From the NCBI RefSeq assembly GCF_005280255.1, contig NZ_CP040018.1, forward strand, positions 1,736,001 through 1,800,000: DNA of 64,000 nucleotides, given 5' to 3'. The translations under genes were made by a program, and so were the position numbers. The notes beneath the pieces were generated by a model. That model searched no databases. It was not told the DNA's origin and saw only the letters and a program-made list of their open reading frames with translations. This stretch comes from Arthrobacter sp. 24S4-2. Its GTDB lineage: Bacteria > Actinomycetota > Actinomycetes > Actinomycetales > Micrococcaceae. Below, piece by piece: positions 8,076-17,327 of this stretch (positions are counted from its first letter, which is position 1; each line of letters starts with the position of its first letter).

Positions 8076-8227
8076 CGCCACGCTCACGCCGTCGTGTCCC
8101 CGCCCGCGCGGCTTCCTTCACCTCGCATGGGACTCGGCACCCGCCGCGCCACGGTAGATTAGTACCCAGACGAAATTGCCCAGCCCGTCATCCAAACAGG
8201 CGCCTCCCAAGAAACGGATTCCTACCC

Positions 8228-10039
8228 GTGGTCCTTCGACTTTCCAAGCTGTTCCTGCGCACCCTGCGCGAAGATCCCGCCGACGCCGAGGTTGCGAGCC
8301 ACCGGCTCCTGGTGCGTGCCGGCTATATCCGCAGGGCAGCGCCGGGCATCTACACCTGGCTGCCGCTGGGCCTGAGCGTGCTGCGCAAGGTGGAGAAGGT
8401 CATCCGCGAGGAAATGACGGCCATTGGTGCCCAGGAAGTCCACTTCCCGGCGCTCCTGCCCAAGGAACCGTACGAGGCCACCAACCGCTGGACCGAGTAC
8501 GGCGAAGGCATCTTCAGGCTCAAGGACCGCAAGGGCGGCGACTATCTGCTCGCCCCTACGCATGAGGAAATGTTCACGCTGCTGGTCAAGGACCTTTACT
8601 CCTCGTACAAGGACCTGCCCCTGAGCATCTACCAGATCCAGAACAAGTACCGCGACGAGGCGCGTCCCCGCGCGGGCCTGCTGCGCGGCCGCGAGTTCAT
8701 CATGAAGGACTCCTACTCATTCGACGTCGACGACGCCGGCCTGGACGCCAGCTACAACGCGCACCGCGCCGCCTACCTGAAGATCTTCGAACGCCTTGGC
8801 CTCGAAGTTGTTCCCGTGGCAGCCACGGCCGGCGCCATGGGCGGCTCCAGGAGCGAGGAGTTCCTGCACCCCACCGAGATCGGTGAAGACACGTTCGTGC
8901 GTTCGGCCGGCGGCTACGCAGCCAACGTTGAGGCAGTGACCACCGTGGTGCCCGCCGAGATCGACTTCACCGACGCCCCGCCCGCGGAGATCCGGGACAC
9001 CCCGAACACTCCCACCATCGAAACCCTCGTCGACGCCGCCAACCAGATGGTTCCCCGCAGCGACGACGACGGCGGCGCCTGGACAGCCGCTGACACCCTC
9101 AAGAACGTTGTCCTCGCCGTCACCCTGCCCACGGGGGATCGCCAGATCGTTGTCATCGGTGTTCCCGGCGACCGAGGTGTCGACCTGAAGCGCGTCGAGG
9201 CCAACATCGGCGCGTACCTGCCCGTTGCCGGCGAGATCACCGTGGAAGCTGCGGGCGAAGAAGACCTCGCGCGCAACCCCCTGATCGTCCGGGGATACCT
9301 GGGCCCGGGCATGTCCCTGGGCACTCCGCTTCTTGGCCTGGAAGGCGCCGCCAAACTCCTCTACCTGGTGGACCCCCGCGTCGTCAGCGGCACCGCCTGG
9401 GTGACCGGAGCCAACATGGCCGGCAAGCACGTGTTCGGCCTCGTAGCCGGCCGGGACTTCAGCTGGGACGGCGTGATCGAGTGCACCGAAGTCCGCGCCG
9501 GTGACGAAGCCCCGGACGGTTCCGGTCCGCTGGAGACCGCCCGCGGCATCGAGATGGGCCACATCTTCCAGCTCGGCCGCAAGTACGCCGAAGCCCTCGA
9601 ACTGAAGGTCCTGGACCAGAACGGCAAGCAGGTTGTGGTCACCATGGGTTCCTACGGCGTTGGCGTGACCCGTGCCGTCGCGGCACTGGCCGAATCCAAC
9701 CACGATGCCAAGGGCCTGGTCTGGCCGCGGGCCGTGGCCCCGGCTGATGTCCACGTCGTGGCGGTCGGCCGTGGCGAAGAGATCTTCGCCGCTGCCGAGC
9801 AACTCGCCCTTGAGCTTGAAGCCAACGGACTTGAGGTCATCTACGACGACCGCCCCAAGGTCTCACCGGGCGTGAAGTTCGGCGACGCCGAGCTCATCGG
9901 CGTGCCGACCATCCTCGCCGTCGGCAAGGGCCTCGTGGACGGCGTGGTGGAGATCAAGGACCGCCGCAGCGGTGAGGCGGAAAACGTGGCCGTGGACAAG
10001 GCTGTTGACTACGTGGTCAACGCCGTCCGCAGCAAATAA
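8228..10039 (+). CDS. proS: Proline--tRNA ligase, bacterial type
   Basis: Class II aminoacyl-tRNA synthetase charging tRNA-Pro in the cytosol. The 603-residue product begins with VLRLSKLFLRTLREDPADAEV and GYIRRAAPGIYTWLPLG, the standard bacterial ProRS N-terminus. Motif 2 is RDEARPRAGLLRGREFIMKD near 140-160. A long editing (INS) domain spans roughly 230-400. Motif 3 is GSYGVGVTRAVAAL, followed by the anticodon-binding domain with VIYDDR and GVKFGDAELIGVP. The start is a GTG with no strong ribosome site; a weak -10 (TAGATT) lies 68 bases upstream. Probably monocistronic or read into the downstream permease 18 bases later. Confidence 0.96.
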   Translation: MVLRLSKLFLRTLREDPADAEVASHRLLVRAGYIRRAAPGIYTWLPLGLSVLRKVEKVIREEMTAIGAQEVHFPALLPKEPYEATNRWTEYGEGIFRLKDRKGGDYLLAPTHEEMFTLLVKDLYSSYKDLPLSIYQIQNKYRDEARPRAGLLRGREFIMKDSYSFDVDDAGLDASYNAHRAAYLKIFERLGLEVVPVAATAGAMGGSRSEEFLHPTEIGEDTFVRSAGGYAANVEAVTTVVPAEIDFTDAPPAEIRDTPNTPTIETLVDAANQMVPRSDDDGGAWTAADTLKNVVLAVTLPTGDRQIVVIGVPGDRGVDLKRVEANIGAYLPVAGEITVEAAGEEDLARNPLIVRGYLGPGMSLGTPLLGLEGAAKLLYLVDPRVVSGTAWVTGANMAGKHVFGLVAGRDFSWDGVIECTEVRAGDEAPDGSGPLETARGIEMGHIFQLGRKYAEALELKVLDQNGKQVVVTMGSYGVGVTRAVAALAESNHDAKGLVWPRAVAPADVHVVAVGRGEEIFAAAEQLALELEANGLEVIYDDRPKVSPGVKFGDAELIGVPTILAVGKGLVDGVVEIKDRRSGEAENVAVDKAVDYVVNAVRSK

Positions 10040-10057
10040 CTGCTTGCGGTCCAAGGA

Positions 10058-10852
10058 GTGATCTCGGGATTCGAGTCGCTGGAGCCCGCCACGCTGATCC
10101 TGATCATCGTTGCGGGCTTCGCCGCGGGCTGGATTGATGCCGTGGTGGGCGGCGGTGGACTCATCCAGCTCCCGGCCCTGCTGCTGGTGCCGGGCATCAG
10201 CCCGGTCCAGGCGCTGGCCACCAACAAGATGGGTTCCATCTTCGGCACCACCACCAGCGCTGTGACCTTCTACCGCCGGGTGAAGCCGGACCTTTGGACG
10301 GCCATCCCGATGGCGGTCATTGCGCTGGCCGGAAGCTTCGGCGGGGCCGTGCTGGCGGCCACCCTGCCCGCGAGCGTGTTCAAGCCCATCATCGTGGCGG
10401 CGCTGGTCGCCGTCGCGCTCTTCACGGCGTTCAAACCGAACATCGGTGACCTGACCGCGCTCCGTCACGACGGCCGGACCCACTATGTGGTGGCGTGCCT
10501 CATCGGTGCGGCCATCGGCTTCTACGACGGCCTGATCGGACCCGGTACAGGCTCGTTCCTGATCATCGCCCTGGTGTCCGCAATGGGCTACGCGTTCCTC
10601 GAAGCCAGCGCCAAGGCGAAGATAGTGAACATGGCCACCAACGCCGGTGCCCTGATTTTTTTCCTTCCGCACGGCTCACTCCTGTGGGGAGTAGGGCTGG
10701 TCCTGGGGCTCGCGAACATGGCTGGCGGCTACCTCGGCGCACGGACTGCGGTGAAACAGGGCAGCACCTTTATCCGCAACGTTTTCCTGGCGGTCGTCGG
10801 TGCGCTGATCCTCAAACTGGGCTATGACATTTGGCAGGACACCTTCGCCTAA
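10058..10852 (+). CDS. TauE/SafE family permease
   Basis: A 264-residue polytopic membrane protein of the TauE/SafE (YfcA) family, intact unlike the one at 749. It begins LEPATLILIIVAGFAAGWIDAVVGGGGLIQLPAL, the family signature with the glycine-rich GGGGLIQ turn. It continues with ALATNKMGSIFGT, the second-half repeat IGFYDGLIGPGTGSFL, and AKIVNMATNAGAL. The internal duplication is typical. Substrate is unknown (sulfur-containing or other organic anions in characterised members). GTG is the only ATG/GTG/TTG start available after the proS stop in this frame; the AAGGAG abuts it closely, which is unusual spacing. Confidence 0.9.
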   Translation: MISGFESLEPATLILIIVAGFAAGWIDAVVGGGGLIQLPALLLVPGISPVQALATNKMGSIFGTTTSAVTFYRRVKPDLWTAIPMAVIALAGSFGGAVLAATLPASVFKPIIVAALVAVALFTAFKPNIGDLTALRHDGRTHYVVACLIGAAIGFYDGLIGPGTGSFLIIALVSAMGYAFLEASAKAKIVNMATNAGALIFFLPHGSLLWGVGLVLGLANMAGGYLGARTAVKQGSTFIRNVFLAVVGALILKLGYDIWQDTFA

Positions 10853-10894
10853 CGGGCCCTCCCGGCCGGGCGGCAGAGGGCGTAGCATGCTCCT

Positions 10895-12307
10895 ATGTCA
10901 GCAGGATCGGAACCTTTCCGGGACGCACTGGACGCAGCCGCGCGGCACGCCACCGCCTGGCTGGAAAGCCAGCCAAAGCGGCACGTCGGACCGGCCGTGT
11001 CAGCGGCAGATCTGTCCGCCGACTTCGGCGGCCCGCTGCCGGATAGCGGGATGCCTGCGGCCGAGATAATCAACTACCTCGCCGCGAAGGCCGAGCCTGG
11101 CCTGATGGCAATGCCCTCCGGACGCTTCTTCGGCTGGGTCATCGGCGGCTCGCTGCCGGCCGCCCTGGCGGCTGACTGGCTCGTGAGCGCGTGGGACCAG
11201 AACACCTTCCTCCGGGCAGCCACTCCCGCCGCGGCGGCCATCGAGGAAGCGGCCGGCCGCTGGTTCCTGGATCTGCTGGGGTTGCCGGAAGAGTCCGACG
11301 TCGGCTTTGTCACCGGGGCTACCATGGCCAACTTCACCGGCCTTGCGGCCGTCCGGTGGCGCGTCCTCGCCGACGCCGGCTGGGACGTTGATGCGGACGG
11401 ACTCGCCGGAGCGCCGGCCATCCGCTGTCTTGTCGGCCAGGAGCGCCACGACTCGATCGACCTGGCGCTGCGGTACCTCGGCCTGGGCCGCCCGGCCGCG
11501 GTGCCCACGGACCGCCAGGGCCGGATAGATCCGGCGGAGCTGGACCGCGCCCTGGACCGTGCGCTCAACGGTTCCAACGGATCCGCCCCGACCCCGTTGA
11601 TCGTGTGCCTGCAGGCAGGAAACCTGCATTCCGGAGCCTTCGACCCCTTCCTTCAGGCGATCACCGTCGCGAAAGCCCACAAGGCCTGGGTGCACGTCGA
11701 TGGTGCCTTCGGACTCTGGGCGGCAGCGGTTCCCGAGGCCGCAGCGCTGACCGCAGGCCTGCACCTCGCCGATTCCTGGGCCACCGATGCGCACAAGACC
11801 CTGAACGTTCCATACGACTGCGGCATTGTGGCCGTCCGCGACACACAGGCGCTCCGCGCCGCGATGAGCGTGAATCCCAGCTATATGATCCGCGACTCCG
11901 GTGCGGCCGCGGATCCCTTCCAGCTCGTTCCGGAACTGTCGCGGCCGGCCCGCGGTGTGCCCGTGTGGGCGGCGATCAAGTCCCTGGGCCGGGACGGCGT
12001 CGCCGCCCAGGTCCGCCGGCTCATGGAACGCGCTTCCGCCCTTGCGGACAGGCTCTCGGCGCTGGACGGCGTCGAAGTGCTGAACGACGTTGTGTACACG
12101 CAGGTTTCGCTGGCCTTTGGCGACGACGCCACGACCCGCGCCGTGACGGCCCGGATCATCGGCGACGGCCTGGTGTGGATGTCCGGCTCCCGCTGGCAGG
12201 GACGTGATGTCCTGCGGATCTCGGTGAGCGACTGGACCACGGACGACGGCGACGTCGGGCAAGCAGTCGGGGCCGTGCGGAGGGCGCTGGCCGCCGTCCG
12301 CGGCTAG
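10895..12307 (+). CDS. PLP-dependent group II decarboxylase family protein
   Basis: A 470-residue fold-type I PLP enzyme of the aromatic-amino-acid/glutamate decarboxylase superfamily. Features in order are GRFFGWVIGGSLPAALAADWL, GFVTGATMANFTGLAAVRW (cofactor phosphate site), and QERHDSIDLALRYLG. Then come WVHVDGAFGLWAA (aspartate for the pyridine nitrogen) and DAHKTLNVPYDCG, with K301 as the Schiff-base lysine. Substrate cannot be told from sequence; many close actinobacterial relatives are annotated as aspartate aminotransferase-family or pyridoxal-dependent decarboxylases. The stop overlaps the stop of the convergent kinase gene in a shared CTAG. Confidence 0.9.
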   Translation: MSAGSEPFRDALDAAARHATAWLESQPKRHVGPAVSAADLSADFGGPLPDSGMPAAEIINYLAAKAEPGLMAMPSGRFFGWVIGGSLPAALAADWLVSAWDQNTFLRAATPAAAAIEEAAGRWFLDLLGLPEESDVGFVTGATMANFTGLAAVRWRVLADAGWDVDADGLAGAPAIRCLVGQERHDSIDLALRYLGLGRPAAVPTDRQGRIDPAELDRALDRALNGSNGSAPTPLIVCLQAGNLHSGAFDPFLQAITVAKAHKAWVHVDGAFGLWAAAVPEAAALTAGLHLADSWATDAHKTLNVPYDCGIVAVRDTQALRAAMSVNPSYMIRDSGAAADPFQLVPELSRPARGVPVWAAIKSLGRDGVAAQVRRLMERASALADRLSALDGVEVLNDVVYTQVSLAFGDDATTRAVTARIIGDGLVWMSGSRWQGRDVLRISVSDWTTDDGDVGQAVGAVRRALAAVRG

Positions 12308-13353
12308 ACGGCGGCCAGTCCGGCGGCTTCTCCGGGGGCGGGGAGGTCATGTGCCGCGGGCAGCCTGCTGAGGGTGTGCCCGGCGAGCGTGCTCGCCACC
12401 CACAGGGAGCGCGCGAGGTCGCCGCCGTGGTGCGGCCGCGAGGCGTAGGAGAGCGCGTTTTCAACTTCCCGGGCAACGCTCCACTGCCGGGCGATCTCGG
12501 CATCGAGGCCAGCCGCCACGCTGAAGTCCCGGCATCTGTCCAGAAGACCCCGCTCCGGGTCGGCGCGCGGGAGGTCCCGGATGCGGTTCCACAGCAGCGG
12601 GGCCACGGCGAACTCGGCTTCGCCGATCATCGGCTGCGGGTCGATGGCTGCGAATCCGTCCGTGGCGGCGTCAGCGGACGGCAGCGCGGCAGCTTCAGGG
12701 CGGGCGAGGACATTCAGGTAGTGGAAATCGGTGTTGACCAGGACATCGGTCCCGGCCCGCCGGCCAACGGCGCCCCGGATCTGGCAGACCTCAAGGGCGG
12801 CCTCCAGCAGCCACCGCGGAAAGGGCCGCCCCAGTTGCTCCCAGTCCGCTGGCAGGTCATCGCTCCACTGCTCGGCCCGCGCGGCCACATGGTCGAATTC
12901 CTTCCATTCCGGGCGGTGGTCCGGAGTGAGGCTCAGCTTCCGCATCAGCACGCCCCAGACGTCCACGGCCGCGTCCAGAGGAACGTCCTGCAGGGAGCGG
13001 CCGGCGTCGAGCCGCTCCAGGAGCATGGAGCACGTTCCGGCGTCCGACTCCAGGAGCCGGACTGCGCCGTGGCCGTCCCAGAGCCTGAGGGCGTGACGCT
13101 CCACTTTGGCTTCGTCGTGGGGGTAGGCAACCTTCAGCGCGGCCGGAGTACCTGCCCGGAGCACCGGGACCACCAGGCCGCCGTGCCCGTTCCACGGCAG
13201 TTGCCCCGGGCGGAGATCCACCTCCAGCTGCCAGCGCTCAAGGCGTCCGCAGACGAGCCCGGGAAGCGATCCAAGCCAGGCTCGACCCGGGCTGCTGCCG
13301 CTGTACCTCCGCAGGAGGTCGGGCGGAATCGGGACTTCTGCTGGGCTGCTCAT
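12304..13353 (-). CDS. Aminoglycoside/hydroxyurea phosphotransferase (APH(6)-like)
   Basis: A 349-residue kinase-fold protein related to APH(6) streptomycin and hydroxyurea phosphotransferases. Visible motifs are an ATP-binding lysine in PAALKVAYPHDEAKVERHAL, LRLWDGHGAVRLLESDAGTC, and LLERLDAGRSL. The catalytic loop is VLVNTDFHYLNVL, in which the usual HGD is NTD but the Asp and downstream Asn are kept. The Mg-binding AIDPQPMIGEAEFAVAPLLWN closes the set. The family includes true resistance enzymes and many of unknown substrate; resistance cannot be asserted. ATG is at 13353 and AGGA is close upstream. Its stop shares CTAG with the convergent decarboxylase gene. Confidence 0.85.
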   Translation of the reverse strand: MSSPAEVPIPPDLLRRYSGSSPGRAWLGSLPGLVCGRLERWQLEVDLRPGQLPWNGHGGLVVPVLRAGTPAALKVAYPHDEAKVERHALRLWDGHGAVRLLESDAGTCSMLLERLDAGRSLQDVPLDAAVDVWGVLMRKLSLTPDHRPEWKEFDHVAARAEQWSDDLPADWEQLGRPFPRWLLEAALEVCQIRGAVGRRAGTDVLVNTDFHYLNVLARPEAAALPSADAATDGFAAIDPQPMIGEAEFAVAPLLWNRIRDLPRADPERGLLDRCRDFSVAAGLDAEIARQWSVAREVENALSYASRPHHGGDLARSLWVASTLAGHTLSRLPAAHDLPAPGEAAGLAAV

Positions 13354-13394
13354 TTCCTCCAGAGTAGTTCAGCGGGCGGCATCCCGAGCGGAAA

Positions 13395-14123
13395 TCAGAC
13401 GACGCCCGTGGCGCCCAGGAAGTTGCCAATGGCGAATGTCGCGGCAAGCGCCAGCGCCCCGCCAACCACCACCCGCACCGCTGCCCTGGATTTGGAACTG
13501 CCGCCGAGCCAGGCGCCAACGGAACCGGTTGCCGCCAACGCCACCAGCACGGCCGCGAACGTCAACGGGACCCTGATGTTCTCCGGCGGCAGCAGGATGG
13601 CCAGCATGGGCAGGATAGCCCCCACGACAAAGGCGATTGCCGAGGCCAAGGCAGCGTGCCAGGGGCTGACGATGTCCTCCTGGTCAATGTTGAGTTCAGC
13701 CGACAAATGGGCAGACAGGGCGTCGTGTTCCGTGAGTTCCCTGGCCACCGCCTGGGCAGTGGCCTGGCTCAGGCCCTTGCTTTGGTAGATGGCCGCCAGC
13801 TCGGCGAGCTCTTCTTCGGGCTCTTCCTCCAGCTCCCGCCGTTCCTTTTCGATCAGGGCTTTCTGGCTGTCGCTTTGGCTGCTGACGGAAACGTATTCAC
13901 CCAGTGCCATCGAAATTGCGCCGCCCACCAGGCCGGCGGCGCCCGCGGTCAGGATCGGGCCGGTCGCGGAGGTGGCACCGGCCACGCCCACTACGATTGC
14001 GGCAACGGAGACGATCCCGTCATTGGCCCCGAGCACACCGGCGCGCAGCCAGTTCAGCCGGTGCGCAATGTCATTGCCATGGGGCTCGTTCTGATGCAGC
14101 GCTGGTGCTCCGGCAGTATCCAT
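13395..14123 (-). CDS. VIT1/CCC1 transporter family protein
   Basis: A 242-residue membrane protein of the VIT1/CCC1 family, metal (iron/manganese) transporters in plants and fungi. It shows the N-terminal signature HRLNWLRAGVLGANDGIVSVAAIVVGVAGA, then AGLVGGAISMALGEYVSVSSQSD. A cytoplasmic metal-binding region rich in Glu follows (KERRELEEEPEEELAELAAIY, then AVARELTEHDAL). Three C-terminal helices follow, including LGGSSKSRAAVRVVVGGALALAATFAIGNFLG. The frame stays open upstream, but homology starts at the ATG at 14123. It is codirectional with the DUF4439-like gene 81 bases upstream. Confidence 0.9.
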   Translation of the reverse strand: MDTAGAPALHQNEPHGNDIAHRLNWLRAGVLGANDGIVSVAAIVVGVAGATSATGPILTAGAAGLVGGAISMALGEYVSVSSQSDSQKALIEKERRELEEEPEEELAELAAIYQSKGLSQATAQAVARELTEHDALSAHLSAELNIDQEDIVSPWHAALASAIAFVVGAILPMLAILLPPENIRVPLTFAAVLVALAATGSVGAWLGGSSKSRAAVRVVVGGALALAATFAIGNFLGATGVV

Positions 14124-14203
14124 GACTACAGCAAAGCACCACTGTCGGGGGCTTGCCAGTAATACGGTGCTAACGAAGGTAAGCCATGCTTCGCACGGCA
14201 GGC

Positions 14204-15424
14204 TCAGGGTGCCGGCGCCGTGCCTGTTCCCGTGGACTGCGCTGAGTTGGGGGACGGCGCTGAGTTGGGGGATGTCGGGGCCGGGTTGGCTTCCGGCAAC
14301 TGGGGGAGCTGCGCGGTGTCCACCACGATGCCCGGCAGGGGACCGGAATCGGCACCCCAGAGCGCCGCCCGGTTTGCGGCAGCCAGCAGGCCGGAGATGG
14401 CCCATTGCCGCGTGCTGCCATCGCTAAGCGCCACCAGGTCACCGTAGACCGGCAGCGTGCCGGCCTCCAGGCTTCCGAGGCCGGCGGCAGGCTTCTCCAG
14501 GAACAGCGGGCCAAGCGTGTAGCCCGCTTCCCTCGGCGGAATGCTCGCGCAGTCTGCCCGGCTCAGGGCCTCAGCCTCGGCCAGCACGGCTTCGTGGCGC
14601 GCCAGGAGTTGCGATGCCGAGCCGGCGGCACTGCCGTCGAGGCGCGCCAGTGCCACCTGGTAGCCGTAGACCGTTTCAGCCTCGGTCTTGACTGTCATGG
14701 CCAGGGCTGATTCCGAGGTTGCGCCGCCCCCAGCCGCGCCGGAGGAGGTCGCCGCGGCCGGGCAGGACCGTGCAGACTCAGACGGAGACGGAGACGCAGC
14801 CGCGGGCGTCGAACCCGGTTCTGCGGGTGCCGGGAGTTCCGGGCCGGGTGCCCCCACCGCCGTCGCCAGCGAAGACGCCTGAAGCAGCTGCGCGGTGCCA
14901 ACGGCCGCCAGCAGGCGTGCCATCCCGCCGTCGGCCGCTTCCGCATCCTTAAACCGCCGGCTGCTGCTGGCGCTCAACGCCGCCGCCAGCTCGGGAGCTG
15001 AGCCTGCGGTCGGGGCTTCGCCGCCGGCAGGCGATGGGGCGCCGGTGCCCGGGGCGGTAGCTGAGGGGTTACCGGAAGCGGTGCCCGTGGCAGTTGGCGT
15101 CGGGCCCTGGTCCGGCCCTATGAGAGCCCTGGCCTGCGTTGTCAGCAACGTCACAGTGTGCAGAAGGGCCTGGCGCTCCGCTCCGGAAACGGCGTCGGCA
15201 AGTGTGCTGCTGGCCTGGCGCAACCGCATCGTTTCCGCGAGGGCCGCGGTGCGCGCCTTCTCAGAAAAGGCGGGTTCCGGGGCCTCGGGCGGCGTCCCCG
15301 GAATCAGGGCCAGTCCGAGGCTGAGGACCAGTACCGCCAATGACGCAAGGATGCCGTACCGGAAATAGCGGGCCGGCCGTCGTCTTTCCTTGGTGTCGTC
15401 TTTCACAACAGACCATTTTGTCAT
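14204..15424 (-). CDS. DUF4439-like protein, membrane-anchored
   Basis: An approximately 406-residue protein with one N-terminal transmembrane segment (YGILASLAVLVLSLGLALIPG). Two low-complexity Pro/Thr/Ala/Gly linkers surround an all-alpha region. The C-terminal ferritin-like DUF4439 region includes AMTVKTEAETVYGYQVALARLDG and LLARHEAVLAEAEALSRADC. The C-terminus is a Pro-Thr-Ser tail with an 18-base tandem duplication (14239-14272; NSAPSPNSA). The start could be this ATG or the GTG seven codons on; upstream in-frame codons reach the rimP promoter. It is divergent from rimP, a common actinobacterial arrangement. Function unknown; exported ferritin-like helices suggest an envelope role. Confidence 0.7.
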   Translation of the reverse strand: MTKWSVVKDDTKERRRPARYFRYGILASLAVLVLSLGLALIPGTPPEAPEPAFSEKARTAALAETMRLRQASSTLADAVSGAERQALLHTVTLLTTQARALIGPDQGPTPTATGTASGNPSATAPGTGAPSPAGGEAPTAGSAPELAAALSASSSRRFKDAEAADGGMARLLAAVGTAQLLQASSLATAVGAPGPELPAPAEPGSTPAAASPSPSESARSCPAAATSSGAAGGGATSESALAMTVKTEAETVYGYQVALARLDGSAAGSASQLLARHEAVLAEAEALSRADCASIPPREAGYTLGPLFLEKPAAGLGSLEAGTLPVYGDLVALSDGSTRQWAISGLLAAANRAALWGADSGPLPGIVVDTAQLPQLPEANPAPTSPNSAPSPNSAQSTGTGTAPAP

Positions 15425-15511
15425 GCCCGGCAGCAAGCGAGTGCACCATGCCGCCCATAAAATCGCTACGCTAGTACACACAACATCATCTAGCGGGAGG
15501 CGGCCGGCATC

Positions 15512-16129
15512 GTGAGTAATGCAGAAGCCACGACTTCATCAGACCGGACCGGGACGGGTAAGGCTGAGGCCGAATCCGTCCACAACCCGGAGGCCGAGCG
15601 CGTCCGGGCGCTGCTGGAACCCTCGGTCCAGGCAAACCGGCTCTACCTGGAGGACGTTGCCATCAACATCCAGGGTTCCCACCGGGTGGTCCACGTGGTG
15701 GTGGACCTGCCGCAGGAGGAACCCGGCGGAGTAAGCCTTGACGTGATTGCCGAGATCTCCAAGGAACTCTCGGACATCCTCGACAGCGACCCCAGCTACG
15801 ACAGCCGTCCCTATGACCTGGAGGTTTCCTCGCCCGGCGTTGGACGGCCCCTGACCGAGCCGCGCCACTGGCACCGTGCCCGCGGGCGCATGGTCAAGGT
15901 GAACGTCATCCAGGGGGACAACGTTATGGGCAGGATCCAGTCCGTCGACGACGACGGCGTGACCCTGGTTCCGGAGATCGCGGCAAAAAAGGGAATGAAG
16001 CCCAAGCAGGGCGAGCCAGAGAAAATTCCTTTCGACAGGATCCGCAATGGAAAAGTCGAGATAGAGTTCAGCCACCTCGACGAGGTCGGTCTGGAAGACG
16101 AACACAATGGACCTTCTGAGGAGGCCTGA
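15512..16129 (+). CDS. rimP: Ribosome maturation factor RimP
   Basis: Assists 30S subunit maturation. The 205-residue product has the RimP N-terminal domain (VRALLEPSVQANRLYLEDVAI, RVVHVVVDLPQEEPGGVSLDVIAEISKELSDILD). It also carries the family motif PYDLEVSSPGVGRPLTEPRHW and a C-terminal SH3-like domain (GRIQSVDDDGVTLVPE). There is an N-terminal extension of about 30 polar residues and an acidic tail, as is common in actinobacteria. The GTG start has GGGAGG about 11 bases upstream. Its stop overlaps the nusA start (TGATG), so the two are translationally coupled. Confidence 0.95.
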   Translation: MSNAEATTSSDRTGTGKAEAESVHNPEAERVRALLEPSVQANRLYLEDVAINIQGSHRVVHVVVDLPQEEPGGVSLDVIAEISKELSDILDSDPSYDSRPYDLEVSSPGVGRPLTEPRHWHRARGRMVKVNVIQGDNVMGRIQSVDDDGVTLVPEIAAKKGMKPKQGEPEKIPFDRIRNGKVEIEFSHLDEVGLEDEHNGPSEEA

Positions 16130-17109
16130 TGGATATTGACATGAGCGCACTGAGACTTCTGGAGCGTGAGCGTGAAATTCCGCTGGACCTCCTGATCCCC
16201 ACCATTGAGCAGGCACTGCTGGTGGCCTACCACAAGTCTCCGGGAGCCTTCGAAAAGGCCCGCGCAGAGCTGGACCGCAAGAGCGGCCACGTGACCATCT
16301 GGGCCACCGAAATCGACGACGACGGCGCCCCGATCGGTGAGTTCGAGGACACCCCGGCCGGCTTCGGCCGGATCGCTGCCAGCACGGCCCGCCAGATCAT
16401 CCTGCAGCGCCTGCGCGACGCCGAGGATGACAACGTCCTGGGCCAGTTCAAGGGCCGCGAGGGCGAGCTTGTGGCGGGCACCATCCAGCAGGGCAACAAC
16501 CCGCACATGATCCAGGTGAACCTCGGAACGGTGGAGGCGCTGCTGCCCCCGCCCGAGCAGGTACCCGGCGAGAAGTACATCCACGGCAACAGGCTGCGCG
16601 CCTTCGTTATCGACGTGCACCGCGGCACCAAGGGCCCGTCCATCACGCTGTCGCGTTCGCACCCCGGCCTGGTCCGGAAGCTGTTCGAACTGGAAGTTCC
16701 GGAAATCGCCGATCACTCGGTGGAGATCGTGGCGCTGGCCCGCGAGGCCGGGCACCGCACCAAGATCGCCGTCAAGGCCAACATTGCGGGCATCAACGCC
16801 AAGGGCGCCTGCATCGGTGAAATGGGTTCACGCGTCCGGGCAGTGATGACCGAACTGAACGACGAAAAGATCGACATCGTCGACTTCAGCGAGGACCCGG
16901 CCACGTTCATTGCCAGCGCCTTGTCGCCGTCGAGGGTGAATTCCGTCACTATCACGGACGAAGCGACCCGCTCCGCCCGCGTTGTGGTGCCGGACTACCA
17001 GCTGTCGCTGGCCATCGGCAAGGAGGGGCAGAACGCCCGCCTGGCCGCCAAGCTCACCGGCTGGCGCATCGACATCGTCTCTGACGCCGCGGCTCCGCGC
17101 GAAAACTGA
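16129..17109 (+). CDS. nusA: Transcription termination/antitermination protein NusA
   Basis: RNA polymerase-associated factor for pausing, termination and antitermination. The 326-residue protein has an N-terminal RNAP-binding domain (MSALRLLEREREIPLDLLIPTIEQALLVAY), and an S1 domain around 110-180 (GREGELVAGTIQQGNN). Two KH domains follow (HSVEIVALAREAGHRTKIAV, GACIGEMGSRVRAV and LAIGKEGQNARLAAKLTGW). It lacks the C-terminal acidic repeats of the E. coli protein, as usual in actinobacteria. It overlaps the rimP stop by one base and lies in the rimP-nusA-ylxR-infB operon. Confidence 0.97.
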   Translation: MDIDMSALRLLEREREIPLDLLIPTIEQALLVAYHKSPGAFEKARAELDRKSGHVTIWATEIDDDGAPIGEFEDTPAGFGRIAASTARQIILQRLRDAEDDNVLGQFKGREGELVAGTIQQGNNPHMIQVNLGTVEALLPPPEQVPGEKYIHGNRLRAFVIDVHRGTKGPSITLSRSHPGLVRKLFELEVPEIADHSVEIVALAREAGHRTKIAVKANIAGINAKGACIGEMGSRVRAVMTELNDEKIDIVDFSEDPATFIASALSPSRVNSVTITDEATRSARVVVPDYQLSLAIGKEGQNARLAAKLTGWRIDIVSDAAAPREN

Positions 17110-17327
17110 GCCGCACCGGCGGAGGGACCCTCGGACTGTCCGGCCCGGTTTCGACCCGTTGTTTCGGGGCCTGGGCACCTGAGGGGCTAGAATAGACATT
17201 GACCGCGCCTTAAGGCCGGTATTCGTGCGCCCTGAGCGTGCCCGCAGAATCTGCGTTTCATGAGGAAACCGGATTTGGCGGGTGTGTTCCGGGCGGCAGA
17301 TATGTATGGGCAGGAAAGATACTCACC

